This document shows positions 56,690 to 64,000 of a DNA stretch of 64,000 bases, in pieces. The translations under genes and the position numbers were made by a program. The first letter of the stretch is position 1, and each line of letters opens with the position of its first letter. Source of the DNA: Atopobium sp. oral taxon 416 (lineage in GTDB: Bacteria; Actinomycetota; Coriobacteriia; Coriobacteriales; Atopobiaceae); contig NZ_CP072380.1 of assembly GCF_018128285.1 (NCBI RefSeq), positions 930,001 through 994,000 of the forward strand, given 5' to 3'. The notes beneath the pieces were generated by a model that was not told where the DNA came from, did no database searches, and was given only the letters and a program-made list of their open reading frames with translations.

Positions 56690-57884
56690 GACATACTGAC
56701 GCGCGCCCCGCTGGGAGCACAAGCGCGATTCAGATGTAGAAAAGGCTACTTGCCGCCCTCCTGAAGATGTTCGGGTTGATGGTGCCCAGGGGCGCTGCTC
56801 CTTCATGAGGGCTAGACACACGCCCATGAGCTTGCAAGCAACACCTGCGAGGGCTAGGCAGTGGTGCTTTTTTTGTCTTCGCCTTCCCTGTTGGCGTAGT
56901 AGTCGCCGAAGTTATGGGTCGTATCTGCGCACACAGTCTGTAGCCTGCATGAGGGCCCACCTGAGATCTGCCGCAGCGCGCTTGGACATGGCTTTTACCC
57001 GATGCCACACTCTTACCGGACTTACTTTTGGTAGGGTCCATGCCAACATAGGCCATGAGCTGGTAGGCACCATCGAAGCGCTTATCGTCTCCAATCTCGC
57101 CTGCGATAATTAAGGCCAGCGCGATTCAGATGCCAGGGACGCTGAGCAGCCACCTACCGCTTGCCTTGTCGAGCAAGCGGGTAAGTTCAAATTCCACCTC
57201 GTCGATCTGGCTGCAGACGAGCTCAGACTCCTTATGGAAGAGTCTGAGCTCGAAGGTGAGCGTCTTTGAACCGAAGCCGACTGCAACCGACGCTTTCGTG
57301 GCGGCCTTCAGCTCCTCGGCCTTCTTTTGGCCGCAGTTGGAGCAGAAAGCTTCCTTCAGTGTGCACTCGAGCGTGCACCTGTCGCTTAAGTGTGTCTGCT
57401 GCGGCGTGGCACATTGTTCGAGCAGCGTCCGCTTGGCGGGCCTAAACGAGCCGCTGAACAGGCCATCGAGGATGGCTGTGGTGCGGTTTTTGAGCATAGT
57501 CGAGCGCTTCGACGAGCGAGGTGCAGTAGCGCGCCAAGCGCGAGCAGCTCCCCGCTCGCTCAGTGCGCAGGGCTCATAGCGCTTGTAGCGCATAAGCTCT
57601 GCGATCATGGGCTGCGCCGATCGCATCGGTCTTGACCGTGCGCAGCGTCATAGCCATGAGCGGCCATGAAGTTAAACAGGACAACCCAGTAGTGCCCTGT
57701 GGCCTCAATACTAGACAGGCTGCCCTCTGGACCGATACCGGCCTTCTTCAGCCGATCGAGCAGCTTTTTGAAGCCTGCCGGCGGTGTTGGCAAATCTGAG
57801 TGACTCGATGAGGGTCCCTCCATCCTCACCCACGGCTGACAGCACATAGAAGCGCTTAGCGATGTCTATGCCGATGTAGACCAT
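56690..57884 (-). mobile_element. Decayed IS110-family element (second type)
   Basis: Starts at ATG 57884 with GGAGGT upstream: MVYIGIDIAKRFYVLSAVGE, then after a shift GFKKLLDRLKKAGIGPEGSL and SSIEATGHYWVVLFNFMAAH, and the C-terminal Transposase_20 region MAYVGMDPTKSKSGKSV and LALMKEQRPWAP. Several frameshifts and stops. It lacks the C-terminal HTH seen in the other IS110 copy and belongs to a different subgroup. Confidence 0.8.
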
Positions 57885-58029
57885 GCAGCTACCTCCTACC
57901 TCTTACTTGACTGAGGGGCTAAGGTTTTCCTCTGGTCTTTGCAGGCGCAACCTCATGGGACATCCATCGCCTAACGACATCTTGCCTAATTCGCGTCCAG
58001 CTGCGGGCCAAAGGCACCAGCTTCTGCTC

Positions 58030-58518
58030 GAGCCAAACTCCAGCAGAACATGCCAAGTGCCCTGCGTCCCATGCACGCCCTTTATCCCATACTCGCGTCT
58101 ACAGGAAAAGAGCGCGGCCACTGCGCGAGAAGTGGCAGAAAGAATATATGAGGAGGATGCGCTGACGAAGGGCCTTGCCACAGCCGGCAGGAATCCGGGT
58201 GCAGGCGCTACAGAGCGCAGGGGGATATCCTCGACTTCCTTGAATCCCTTCAGAGAAACACGTTATATGCTGGACGCCGGATGGTCAAACTTCCCCGCCT
58301 GCTGTCCGGCACCCGTTCAGCACATAATCGCATGCGACGCATTAGAAGGCTTCTTCGGCACGCCCAAGGGCGGCTTCTTTTCCGGCATGGACTGGACGGA
58401 CAGCATGTTCGAGGAGTTCAAGAGCTGTCTTGACAGCTACATCGAGTGGTATCGTTTGGCTAAGCTCAAGCGTGACTTGTGGGTGGAGGACGCTCAGGGA
58501 GCACAGGAGGGACCTTAG
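58030..58518 (+). mobile_element. Remnant of an IS3-family orfB C-terminus
   Basis: The plus-strand frame contains DALEGFFGTPKGGFFSGMDW then TDSMFEEFKSCLDSYIEWYR and LAKLKRDLW, the terminal part of IS3 orfB (AEGFFGTLKREFFYGRDW...FEEF...LDSYI.WYR). Upstream pieces are shuffled. Inactive fragment. Confidence 0.7.
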
Positions 58519-58593
58519 CTGCGCATATGCAGCCTAGATCCGGAAAAATGTCCGAGATCCCCTATGGGTATTGGGGAGAGCGCCTGCGCTGGC

Positions 58594-58892
58594 CCGCCAC
58601 ATTGACCTTATCGTCGGTCTGCCATCATAAGAATATTCAAAGGCTGTGTGGTCGTTTGCAAGGAAGTATGGCACTCCCCTTATCGTCTGCCTCTTTGGGG
58701 AAATCAGAGCGGATGGGAAGTTCATCCAAAAGGCAACTGAAGCGGAGGCTGCCCTCGGAACCTTCGTGTGGTGGTGCGCAGAGAATTAGCTTGAGGATCT
58801 AAAAGAGTCTATCAATTTTACTGAGCGTGGTTATGCGATCGACCATTGGCGCTCAATGCAGCATCTGTTGATCTTTTGCCGTCCGTCAAAAT
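58594..58892 (+). pseudogene. Decayed CDS of unknown family with two in-frame stops
   Basis: One frame reads RHIDLIVGLPS, stop, EYSKAVWSFARKYGTPLIVC, LFGEIRADGKFIQKATEAEA, ALGTFVWWCAEN, stop, LEDLKESINFTERGYAIDHW and RSMQHLLIFCRPSK. It looks like real protein because of its composition and continuity over about 100 codons. Not recognised. The rest of 58893-59059 holds nothing supported. Confidence 0.4.
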
Positions 58893-59059
58893 GACAGGTC
58901 ATTGTGTATGAGCTGAGCTTTTGTGGTAACGGAGGATAATAGAGCCAGCTCAGAAGAATCTGGGTTGAAGGGAAGCTAGAAGGATAGTTGTCATGGTCAC
59001 TGAAAAGATCAGCGGCAAGGCATACTTGTAATATTCTATAGCGAGGGAGGGTGACTCAC

Positions 59060-59638
59060 ATGGATGAACCCGTACCGAAGCGTCGACTCTTTATCGCGTT
59101 GCGTTTTCCTGAGACGACACGGCAGACCTTAGTTAAGGCGGAAGATACCGTCGTAGCTTTTGCGGACAAAGCCCGTCCGATGCTTCCACAGAATCTGCAT
59201 CTGACGCTTGCCTTCTTGGGGATGCAGGATGAGCAGGGATATAACCGGGCATGTGAGGCGCTCAAAGCGACGGCCGCGCAGTGCCACACCGTGAAGAGTA
59301 CGCTGGGAGAACCTGGTGTCTTTCCCTGTCACCATCAACTGATCGTCTGGGAAGGCCTTGAGAAGAACGAGAATCTGAAACATCTGCAGAGTCACCTTAC
59401 CGAGGAACTCACCCAGCGTGGATTTGTGTTGGAACAGCGGCCCTTTGTGCCACACATCACTCTCGCTCGGAGTGTCAGACTGAAGAAGGATCAGAGCGTC
59501 GAGGAGCTGAAACAGCGGATTTCAGCAGTGCTAAAGCCTGATCAAAGTACGCACACGCACCTGTACTTGATGCTTTCCCATCGGGTTGACAACGTGCTCA
59601 CGTATACACCGTTAGTCTCAGAACCGCTGCTTGATTAA
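59060..59638 (+). CDS. thpR: RNA 2',3'-cyclic phosphodiesterase (2H family)
   Basis: 192 aa from ATG 59060 (GGGAGG 9 bp upstream; an in-frame GTG at 59051 overlaps that site and is less likely). Two HxT(x) motifs, NLHLTLAFLG (about 46-55) and PHITLARSV (about 132-140), are the paired catalytic histidines of the 2H phosphoesterase fold; the start RRLFIALRFPE is also typical. It hydrolyses 2',3'-cyclic phosphates on RNA ends; the physiological substrate is not known. Confidence 0.92.
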   Translation: MDEPVPKRRLFIALRFPETTRQTLVKAEDTVVAFADKARPMLPQNLHLTLAFLGMQDEQGYNRACEALKATAAQCHTVKSTLGEPGVFPCHHQLIVWEGLEKNENLKHLQSHLTEELTQRGFVLEQRPFVPHITLARSVRLKKDQSVEELKQRISAVLKPDQSTHTHLYLMLSHRVDNVLTYTPLVSEPLLD

Positions 59639-59808
59639 GAGTAAGTAAAAGTTCGTGTACTTTTTTGTAGCTCGGCGGCAAAAACGTTTGAGCAGGTTTT
59701 GAGCGTGTAGAATATGGGAAGGCAGATAGGCGCACCATCGAAATATATAAGTGTGGTGTATTCTACAACAGATACATACTGGGCAGAGAGGATTGGAGGA
59801 GCGACCAC

Positions 59809-61539
59809 ATGCTTTGTCCGCATTGCGGTGCCTCAATTCCTGACGATTCAAAGTTTTGTCCTTCCTGTGGAGCACGCATAGAGCGAAATCCCTTGCCTCA
59901 AACGATGGGTCAGTCAGAGGAAGGACAGGCTCAGACGCCTGACGATACAAAACCGAAAGAGGACGCTGAAGCGGTACCCGAGGAGCCTTCACAGATCGAT
60001 GAGGTGAAGGCGGAAGATACTCCTCAGGATGCTGGAGAGAACGAGCCAGCTGATACCGAGCCGGCAGAGGACAACGCAGAGCCTGGAACCAGCGCTGCGG
60101 ATTCCTCAACTCCCGAGCCAGCGGAATCCGATAATGCAGAGGCTTCACCGGAAGAGCCTGCAGCAGAACCGGGGGCAGAGCCTGTACCTCAAGCTGAGAA
60201 GCAGGGGCAGCCGGCGTCTGAAGATACTGGTGAGAACATAGAAAACGTAGATGAGAAAGATGAAGGTGCCGAGGAGGCATCGGAGCCAAAGCATGTGCAT
60301 ATGTCAGACGGCTCTCAGTCGCCCCGCCTGCGTGCCCTTACGCACCGTCGTCCCCGTACCCCGAGCTCCGCGCAGGTCCCTTCCCCCAACGATCAGCCGA
60401 TGACGGCAGATCAGTTGGGTCACAATGCAGCAGGGACACCTGAGGCGATGGAGCATACGGTGGTGCGCCCGCCGCTTCCCTATAACGGAGTAGGGCAACA
60501 GCCGGTTCCGACCGTCAACCCCTCGTTGGCCCATGGCGCTACGCCGATTCTGCAGGTGCCGATTGAATCGCACCAGTCGATCGACAAACGTTACGCCCGC
60601 CGGCACAAGCATCGTGAAGGCAGCGGAAAGCATGCCCAAAGGACGTACACTACGGCAGTCTCCCGTGCTGACTATGAAGCCAACATGAACGAAGTGGGCT
60701 ACAAACAGCAGGAACGGGATGTAGAGCACAACGTTGCGCGCCGTCCTGCCATGATCAATCGGGATGCGGCCAACCGTCCAATCAGTGCTGCTCCGGAGAA
60801 CTCAACGCTCGACGAGCACGCACGGCTTGCGGAGGGCGCGGTCCACGAAGGCGAGCCCGGTGCCGGATATTACGACGACGTTGACCGCTACGGCCAAGCC
60901 CGTACCCATCTCTATCAGTACCGCAACCGTATTATCGCAATTATCTGCATTGTGGCGGTCGTTGCGATCGGTGTCAGCGTCTATGTTTATCAGAATATGA
61001 ATGGGGCTTCCCAGACAGAGGAACAGACCCAAGAGCAGGATGCGACATCCCAGGATAATGCCGCAAGCACTGATGATACGACCGATCAGCAAGAAACCGA
61101 TCAGCCGGCTTCGACCGACGACGTGACCTACGACACGAACACCGGAGCGCTCTCCATCGCAAACTATGGTTTCAGCGCAACCTTGCCGACCGGTATGACC
61201 TCTGAGGTCAATTCAGACAAGACGGGATTGACCATGACAGACCCGACCACCTCGATGCAGATTGACGCTTGGGTGAGACCCAATACCGATGGATCGACGC
61301 TGGAGGGGTTGTTTGATCAGGCGCAGGTCGGGCACCAGATCACCTATACCTATATCTCGACGCTCAATAACTGGTTCGTGGTCAGTTACTGGCAGGGGGA
61401 TACCGGATACTACATCCGTGAGTATGTGAACAATAGTCGGTTGATGGCAATTGAGTTCACCTGGCCGAGAAGTCAAGCGAATGCCGGTACGCAGATCATC
61501 AATACGGTTACTGACTCGATGAGCATGATGCAGCAATAG
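59809..61539 (+). CDS. Zinc-ribbon single-pass membrane protein with disordered middle
   Basis: 576 aa. Residues 1-24 form a zinc ribbon, CPHCGASIPDDSKFCPSCGA. Residues 30-165 are low complexity and acidic (Glu/Pro/Ala). Residues 166-370 are more basic and probably disordered. One membrane helix (IIAIICIVAVVAIGVSVYVY, about 377-396) is followed by a Gln/Asp/Thr-rich linker and a folded extracellular C-terminal domain of about 130 residues (GALSIANYGFSATLPTGMTS onward). The N-terminus should be cytosolic. Likely an envelope sensor or scaffold; function unknown. Ribosome-binding site GGAGGAG before ATG 59809. Confidence 0.8.
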   Translation: MLCPHCGASIPDDSKFCPSCGARIERNPLPQTMGQSEEGQAQTPDDTKPKEDAEAVPEEPSQIDEVKAEDTPQDAGENEPADTEPAEDNAEPGTSAADSSTPEPAESDNAEASPEEPAAEPGAEPVPQAEKQGQPASEDTGENIENVDEKDEGAEEASEPKHVHMSDGSQSPRLRALTHRRPRTPSSAQVPSPNDQPMTADQLGHNAAGTPEAMEHTVVRPPLPYNGVGQQPVPTVNPSLAHGATPILQVPIESHQSIDKRYARRHKHREGSGKHAQRTYTTAVSRADYEANMNEVGYKQQERDVEHNVARRPAMINRDAANRPISAAPENSTLDEHARLAEGAVHEGEPGAGYYDDVDRYGQARTHLYQYRNRIIAIICIVAVVAIGVSVYVYQNMNGASQTEEQTQEQDATSQDNAASTDDTTDQQETDQPASTDDVTYDTNTGALSIANYGFSATLPTGMTSEVNSDKTGLTMTDPTTSMQIDAWVRPNTDGSTLEGLFDQAQVGHQITYTYISTLNNWFVVSYWQGDTGYYIREYVNNSRLMAIEFTWPRSQANAGTQIINTVTDSMSMMQQ

Positions 61540-61560
61540 AGATGCTGACATAGGGCGCAT

Positions 61561-61600
61561 AAGGTCCCATCTCTCAGTGTTGTTGAGGGGTGGGGCTTTC
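61561..61600 (+). terminator. Rho-independent terminator after the zinc-ribbon gene
   Basis: AAGGTCCCATCTCTCA pairs (with G-U pairs) with TGAGGGGTGGGGCTTT around GTGTTGT, followed by a short T-rich tail. It lies 22 bp past the stop and shows that the glycerate kinase frame cannot start at 61577. Confidence 0.75.
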
Positions 61601-61654
61601 TGTATCTATACTGGCATAAAGAAACTCTTGTTACACAAGACAGGTGGATGGGCA

Positions 61655-62809
61655 ATGAGGAACTATACGGTCTTGCTTGCTTCGGATTCCTTCAAAGGCT
61701 CTGCGATGAGCCGTGAGGTGGAAGACTACCTCGAAGAGGGAATCCGCCGGGTTGTGCCCCAAGCCCATATTCTCAAATACCTGATTGCCGATGGGGGAGA
61801 AGGGACGTTGGAAGCCCTGCTCACCGCCTGTAAGGGGACACGCTATACCGAGAAGGTGCACGGACCGCTGGGCGATTCCGTTCAGGCTCCCTATGCGCTT
61901 CTGGGTGACGGGAAGACTGCGGTGATCGAGATGGCGCAGGCTTCGGGAATAACTCTGATGCCTAAATCGAATGAGAATGCGCTTAAAGCTTCTACCTATG
62001 GTACCGGTGAGCTGATCGAAGCAGCACTTGAACAGGGGGCAAGAAAGTTCCTTATTGGACTTGGCGGCAGCGCGACAAGTGACGGCGGATGGGGAATGGC
62101 ACAAGCCTTAGGCGTAAAGTTCCTCGATGCTGAAGGACAACCGATCCGGCCCGGTCTCAGAGGGCTTAAGGATCTGCGCCAGATTGATACTTCCGGATTA
62201 GATCCCCGTATCCGGGAAAGTGAGTTTACCGCACTCAGTGATGTCACCAATCCCCTCACTGGTTCGGAGGGAGCTGTCTTCGTGTACGGTCCACAGAAGG
62301 GGATTGCACCGGAAGAGCTGCATGAGGTAGACGTGTGGATGGCTTCGTATGCCCGCCTCATCGAACAGGAACTGACAGGCGTATCGACTGATGTTCCCGG
62401 TGCCGGTGCTGCGGGTGGCTTAGGCGCAGGCCTGCATGTATTTTGCGGCGCTCGTATCGTGTCCGGTATTGACACGATCCTTGACCTGATCGGCATCGAA
62501 TCGAAGATGGATACTGTCGATCTTGTCGTCACCGGTGAAGGCCATATGGACAACCAATCAGTCAAAGGAAAAGCGCCGATCGGAGTAGCTAAGCGTGCAA
62601 AGAAGCATAACCTTCCCGTGATAGCTGTGGTGGGAGGTAGAGAAGATGACCTCTCTTCTGTCTACAGTGCGGGGATCGACTGTGTGCTCACGACGGTTGA
62701 AGGTCCCTGTACGTTGGAAGATTGCATGAAACGTGTGGCGATTGAGATCCCCAATGCTGGAGAGACCACAATGCGGGCCTTTCTATTGGGCCGCTCTCGT
62801 GCACAGTAG
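61655..62809 (+). CDS. glxK: Glycerate 2-kinase (GlxK/GarK type)
   Basis: 384 aa from ATG 61655 (AGGTGG upstream). The frame extends further but runs into a terminator, and the family begins at the VLLASDSFKGS motif. It phosphorylates glycerate to 2-phosphoglycerate. Signatures: IADGGEGTLEALL (about 47-59), GLGGSATSDGGWGMAQALG (about 132-150), GAGAAGGLGAGLHVF (about 249-263) and VTGEGHMDNQSVKGKAP. Good length. Confidence 0.95.
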   Translation: MRNYTVLLASDSFKGSAMSREVEDYLEEGIRRVVPQAHILKYLIADGGEGTLEALLTACKGTRYTEKVHGPLGDSVQAPYALLGDGKTAVIEMAQASGITLMPKSNENALKASTYGTGELIEAALEQGARKFLIGLGGSATSDGGWGMAQALGVKFLDAEGQPIRPGLRGLKDLRQIDTSGLDPRIRESEFTALSDVTNPLTGSEGAVFVYGPQKGIAPEELHEVDVWMASYARLIEQELTGVSTDVPGAGAAGGLGAGLHVFCGARIVSGIDTILDLIGIESKMDTVDLVVTGEGHMDNQSVKGKAPIGVAKRAKKHNLPVIAVVGGREDDLSSVYSAGIDCVLTTVEGPCTLEDCMKRVAIEIPNAGETTMRAFLLGRSRAQ

Positions 62810-62998
62810 CCTGTTCTGAGGAGAGGCCTGGTATCTCAACTCTGGTGTGGCAGACGCTCAAAGAGACCTGAGCATGCAGTGTTTCACACCTCTGCCGAAT
62901 TCCACCGTATGCCGTATGAAAAAACTCTTCGGTAGTTCATGTGGGTACCTATTCGGCATAACGCCAGCTACGGTACAGAAAGTATTCAGATATGGGAA

Positions 62999-63032
62999 GG
63001 GCGACTCCGCGAGGGGTTGCCAGCGCTTTTTT
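62999..63032 (+). terminator. Probable terminator near the IS5 border
   Basis: GGCGACTCC-gcga-GGGGTTGCC (9 pairs, one or two G-U) followed by AGCGC and six T. It is 190 bp past glxK; 62810-62998 has no gene. Confidence 0.65.
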
Positions 63033-63035
63033 CCT

Positions 63036-63595
63036 CTAGGGAAACGATGATTAATTCGCCTCGATGAGGCCGCTGGGGCTGTACGCTGTATGACATCGGC
63101 TTAAAATGTCTCGAACCACACAGTGCCCATATCCACATAGATGCCTATCTGTCTTCTGGATATGGTATAGCTACATCCACACATTCCAGCATATCCAAAA
63201 GGCAGATATGGATAGCCTGATGAGCTTTTAGGACCTTACATCCTAAGGTCTGAAGAGAAAGATCAGGCGAGAGGCATTCCTGGAGCGGGTGGATACAATC
63301 GTTGTGTGGGATAGCTGGATTGTTCTGGTAGATACCAGCTACCACTGACAGGCTCCTGTCAGGCATGTGCGTGCTGCAAAGGCGAAGCTTAGGATGTATC
63401 TGCTGCAGGTAATGTTTGCTCTCTTAAGACGAGGGGACTTAAAGATGCTATCCTGGATTGTCGGTCCTATCAGCGCTTCTGTGCACGTAGACCTCATGTC
63501 TGAGCAGGTACCAGATGCGACGACACTTGCGAAATTCCGCCATAGCCTTAAAGCGAGAGGAGTTCGGCAAGGTTTGTGCTTCACGACCTAGATTC
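63036..63595 (+). mobile_element. Left part of an IS5-family copy
   Basis: CTAG at 63036-63039 then GGAAACGATGATTAAT. It follows the left half of the shared IS5 sequence, including the early stops (TTT TAG, TCC TAA) and the QVPDATTLAKF block. Lost at about 63595, where an ISL3-type sequence begins. Confidence 0.85.
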
Positions 63596-64000
63596 GACTT
63601 CACCAAAAGTATCTCGGACCGCAGAAAGGACTGCGCATGGAGCAGATTCTACGCTGGGCACTGAGGTGAAGATGGTCGTGACCGGGGCCCGCATGGGGGG
63701 ATGTGGCATCGTGGTCTTCGCGAGGCCGTACAGTAAGGAGGCGCTGCGCTGCCCCGTATGTGGCAGGAGATGCGCCTGCCATGTCCATATAGAGCCGCGG
63801 CGCTGGCGCGTCATGGACCTCGGCAGGGCGAAATGCTGGATCGAATACCGCCCTGCGCGCATGAACTGCTCCGAGCATGGCGTGCATGCAAACGGGATCG
63901 AGGTTCACGTACGGCTTCGAGTAGACGAGCGATCCTGCCCTGACTGAGGTGGACCCTGAACTCTGCACAGATAGGCAGTGAGCCTTCCTGCATACTCTAA
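63596..64000 (+). mobile_element. N-terminal part of an ISL3-family transposase, truncated by the window edge
   Basis: The plus-strand frame gives VFARPYSKEALRCPVCGRRC, ACHVHIEPRRWRVMDLGRAK and CWIEYRPARMNCSEHGVHA, the N-terminal zinc-binding region of ISL3 transposases (CxxCG...C..HG). It is a G+C-rich type, different from the A+T-rich ISL3 at 36432. A frame ends at 63947, so it may already be broken. It interrupts the IS5 copy. Confidence 0.7.

Noticed and set aside
8800-63600. CRISPR array suggested by a repeated sequence near GGAAACGATGATTAAT
   Set aside because: The copies are far apart and are IS5 termini next to CTAG, not regularly spaced repeats.

Overview
The window looks like a chromosome segment of an anaerobic or fermentative actinobacterium of the class Coriobacteriia (Olsenella/Atopobium-like). 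This is inferred from protein flavour (coriobacterial-type IS30 and IS110 transposases, a TM1266-type regulator, pyruvate:ferredoxin oxidoreductase, pyruvate formate-lyase, FNR-like control) and moderately high G+C. No 16S rRNA or other phylogenetic marker is present, so the assignment is tentative.

Layout. 1-8000: a locus for molybdenum-cofactor synthesis and probably selenium-dependent molybdenum hydroxylase maturation (XdhC, MoaA, MoaC-MOSC fusion, MoeA-like protein, MogA, YqeC, EF2568-type cysteine desulfurase) with xanthine phosphoribosyltransferase, pointing to purine/xanthine use. 8100-11100: a broken macrodomain gene followed by decayed IS5 and IS256 elements. 11200-16340: a GH25 muramidase, a small protein, an MFS remnant, IS3/IS30 debris with an 88-bp miniature element, and a YdcF-like membrane protein. 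16450-18940: an IS110 plus IS1595 graveyard bounded by 15-bp direct repeats. 19000-25150: a MarR-controlled heterodimeric ABC exporter whose first subunit carries an in-frame TAG, then YgiQ. 26187-35546: core metabolism and housekeeping: NifJ, a TM1266-family regulator, a lipoprotein plus fused permease-ATPase ABC importer, EngB and HelD.

35800-50870 is an accessory region. Between two IS5 ends lies a restriction-modification-like island on the minus strand: a ribbon-helix-helix regulator, two N6-adenine methyltransferase-type genes, and a 978-aa protein joining a GIY-YIG/T5orf172-like domain to a DExH helicase. Divergent from it is a large gene with a nuclease-like N-terminus, cut by an IS5 at a CTAG site; removing the IS and one CTAG restores a 590-codon frame. 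A tRNA-Val(GAC) gene follows, then an IS30 transposase gene that was itself hit by an IS256 (perfect 8-bp target duplication) and by a rearranged fold-back IS5.

50992-63000 is again mostly core: a DUF1097 membrane protein, pflA-pflB, an FNR/Crp-type regulator with an FNR-like box between it and pflA, trmL, more IS remnants, thpR, a zinc-ribbon membrane protein and glycerate kinase. The window ends in a truncated IS5 interrupted by an ISL3-like element.

Main themes: anaerobic pyruvate metabolism under a likely FNR-type switch, Mo/Se cofactor supply, and an unusually dense layer of decayed transposable elements. All IS5-like copies keep intact termini but share disabled transposase frames, which suggests mobilisation in trans. 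The best candidate for a less well described system is the 38.6-47.2 kb island.
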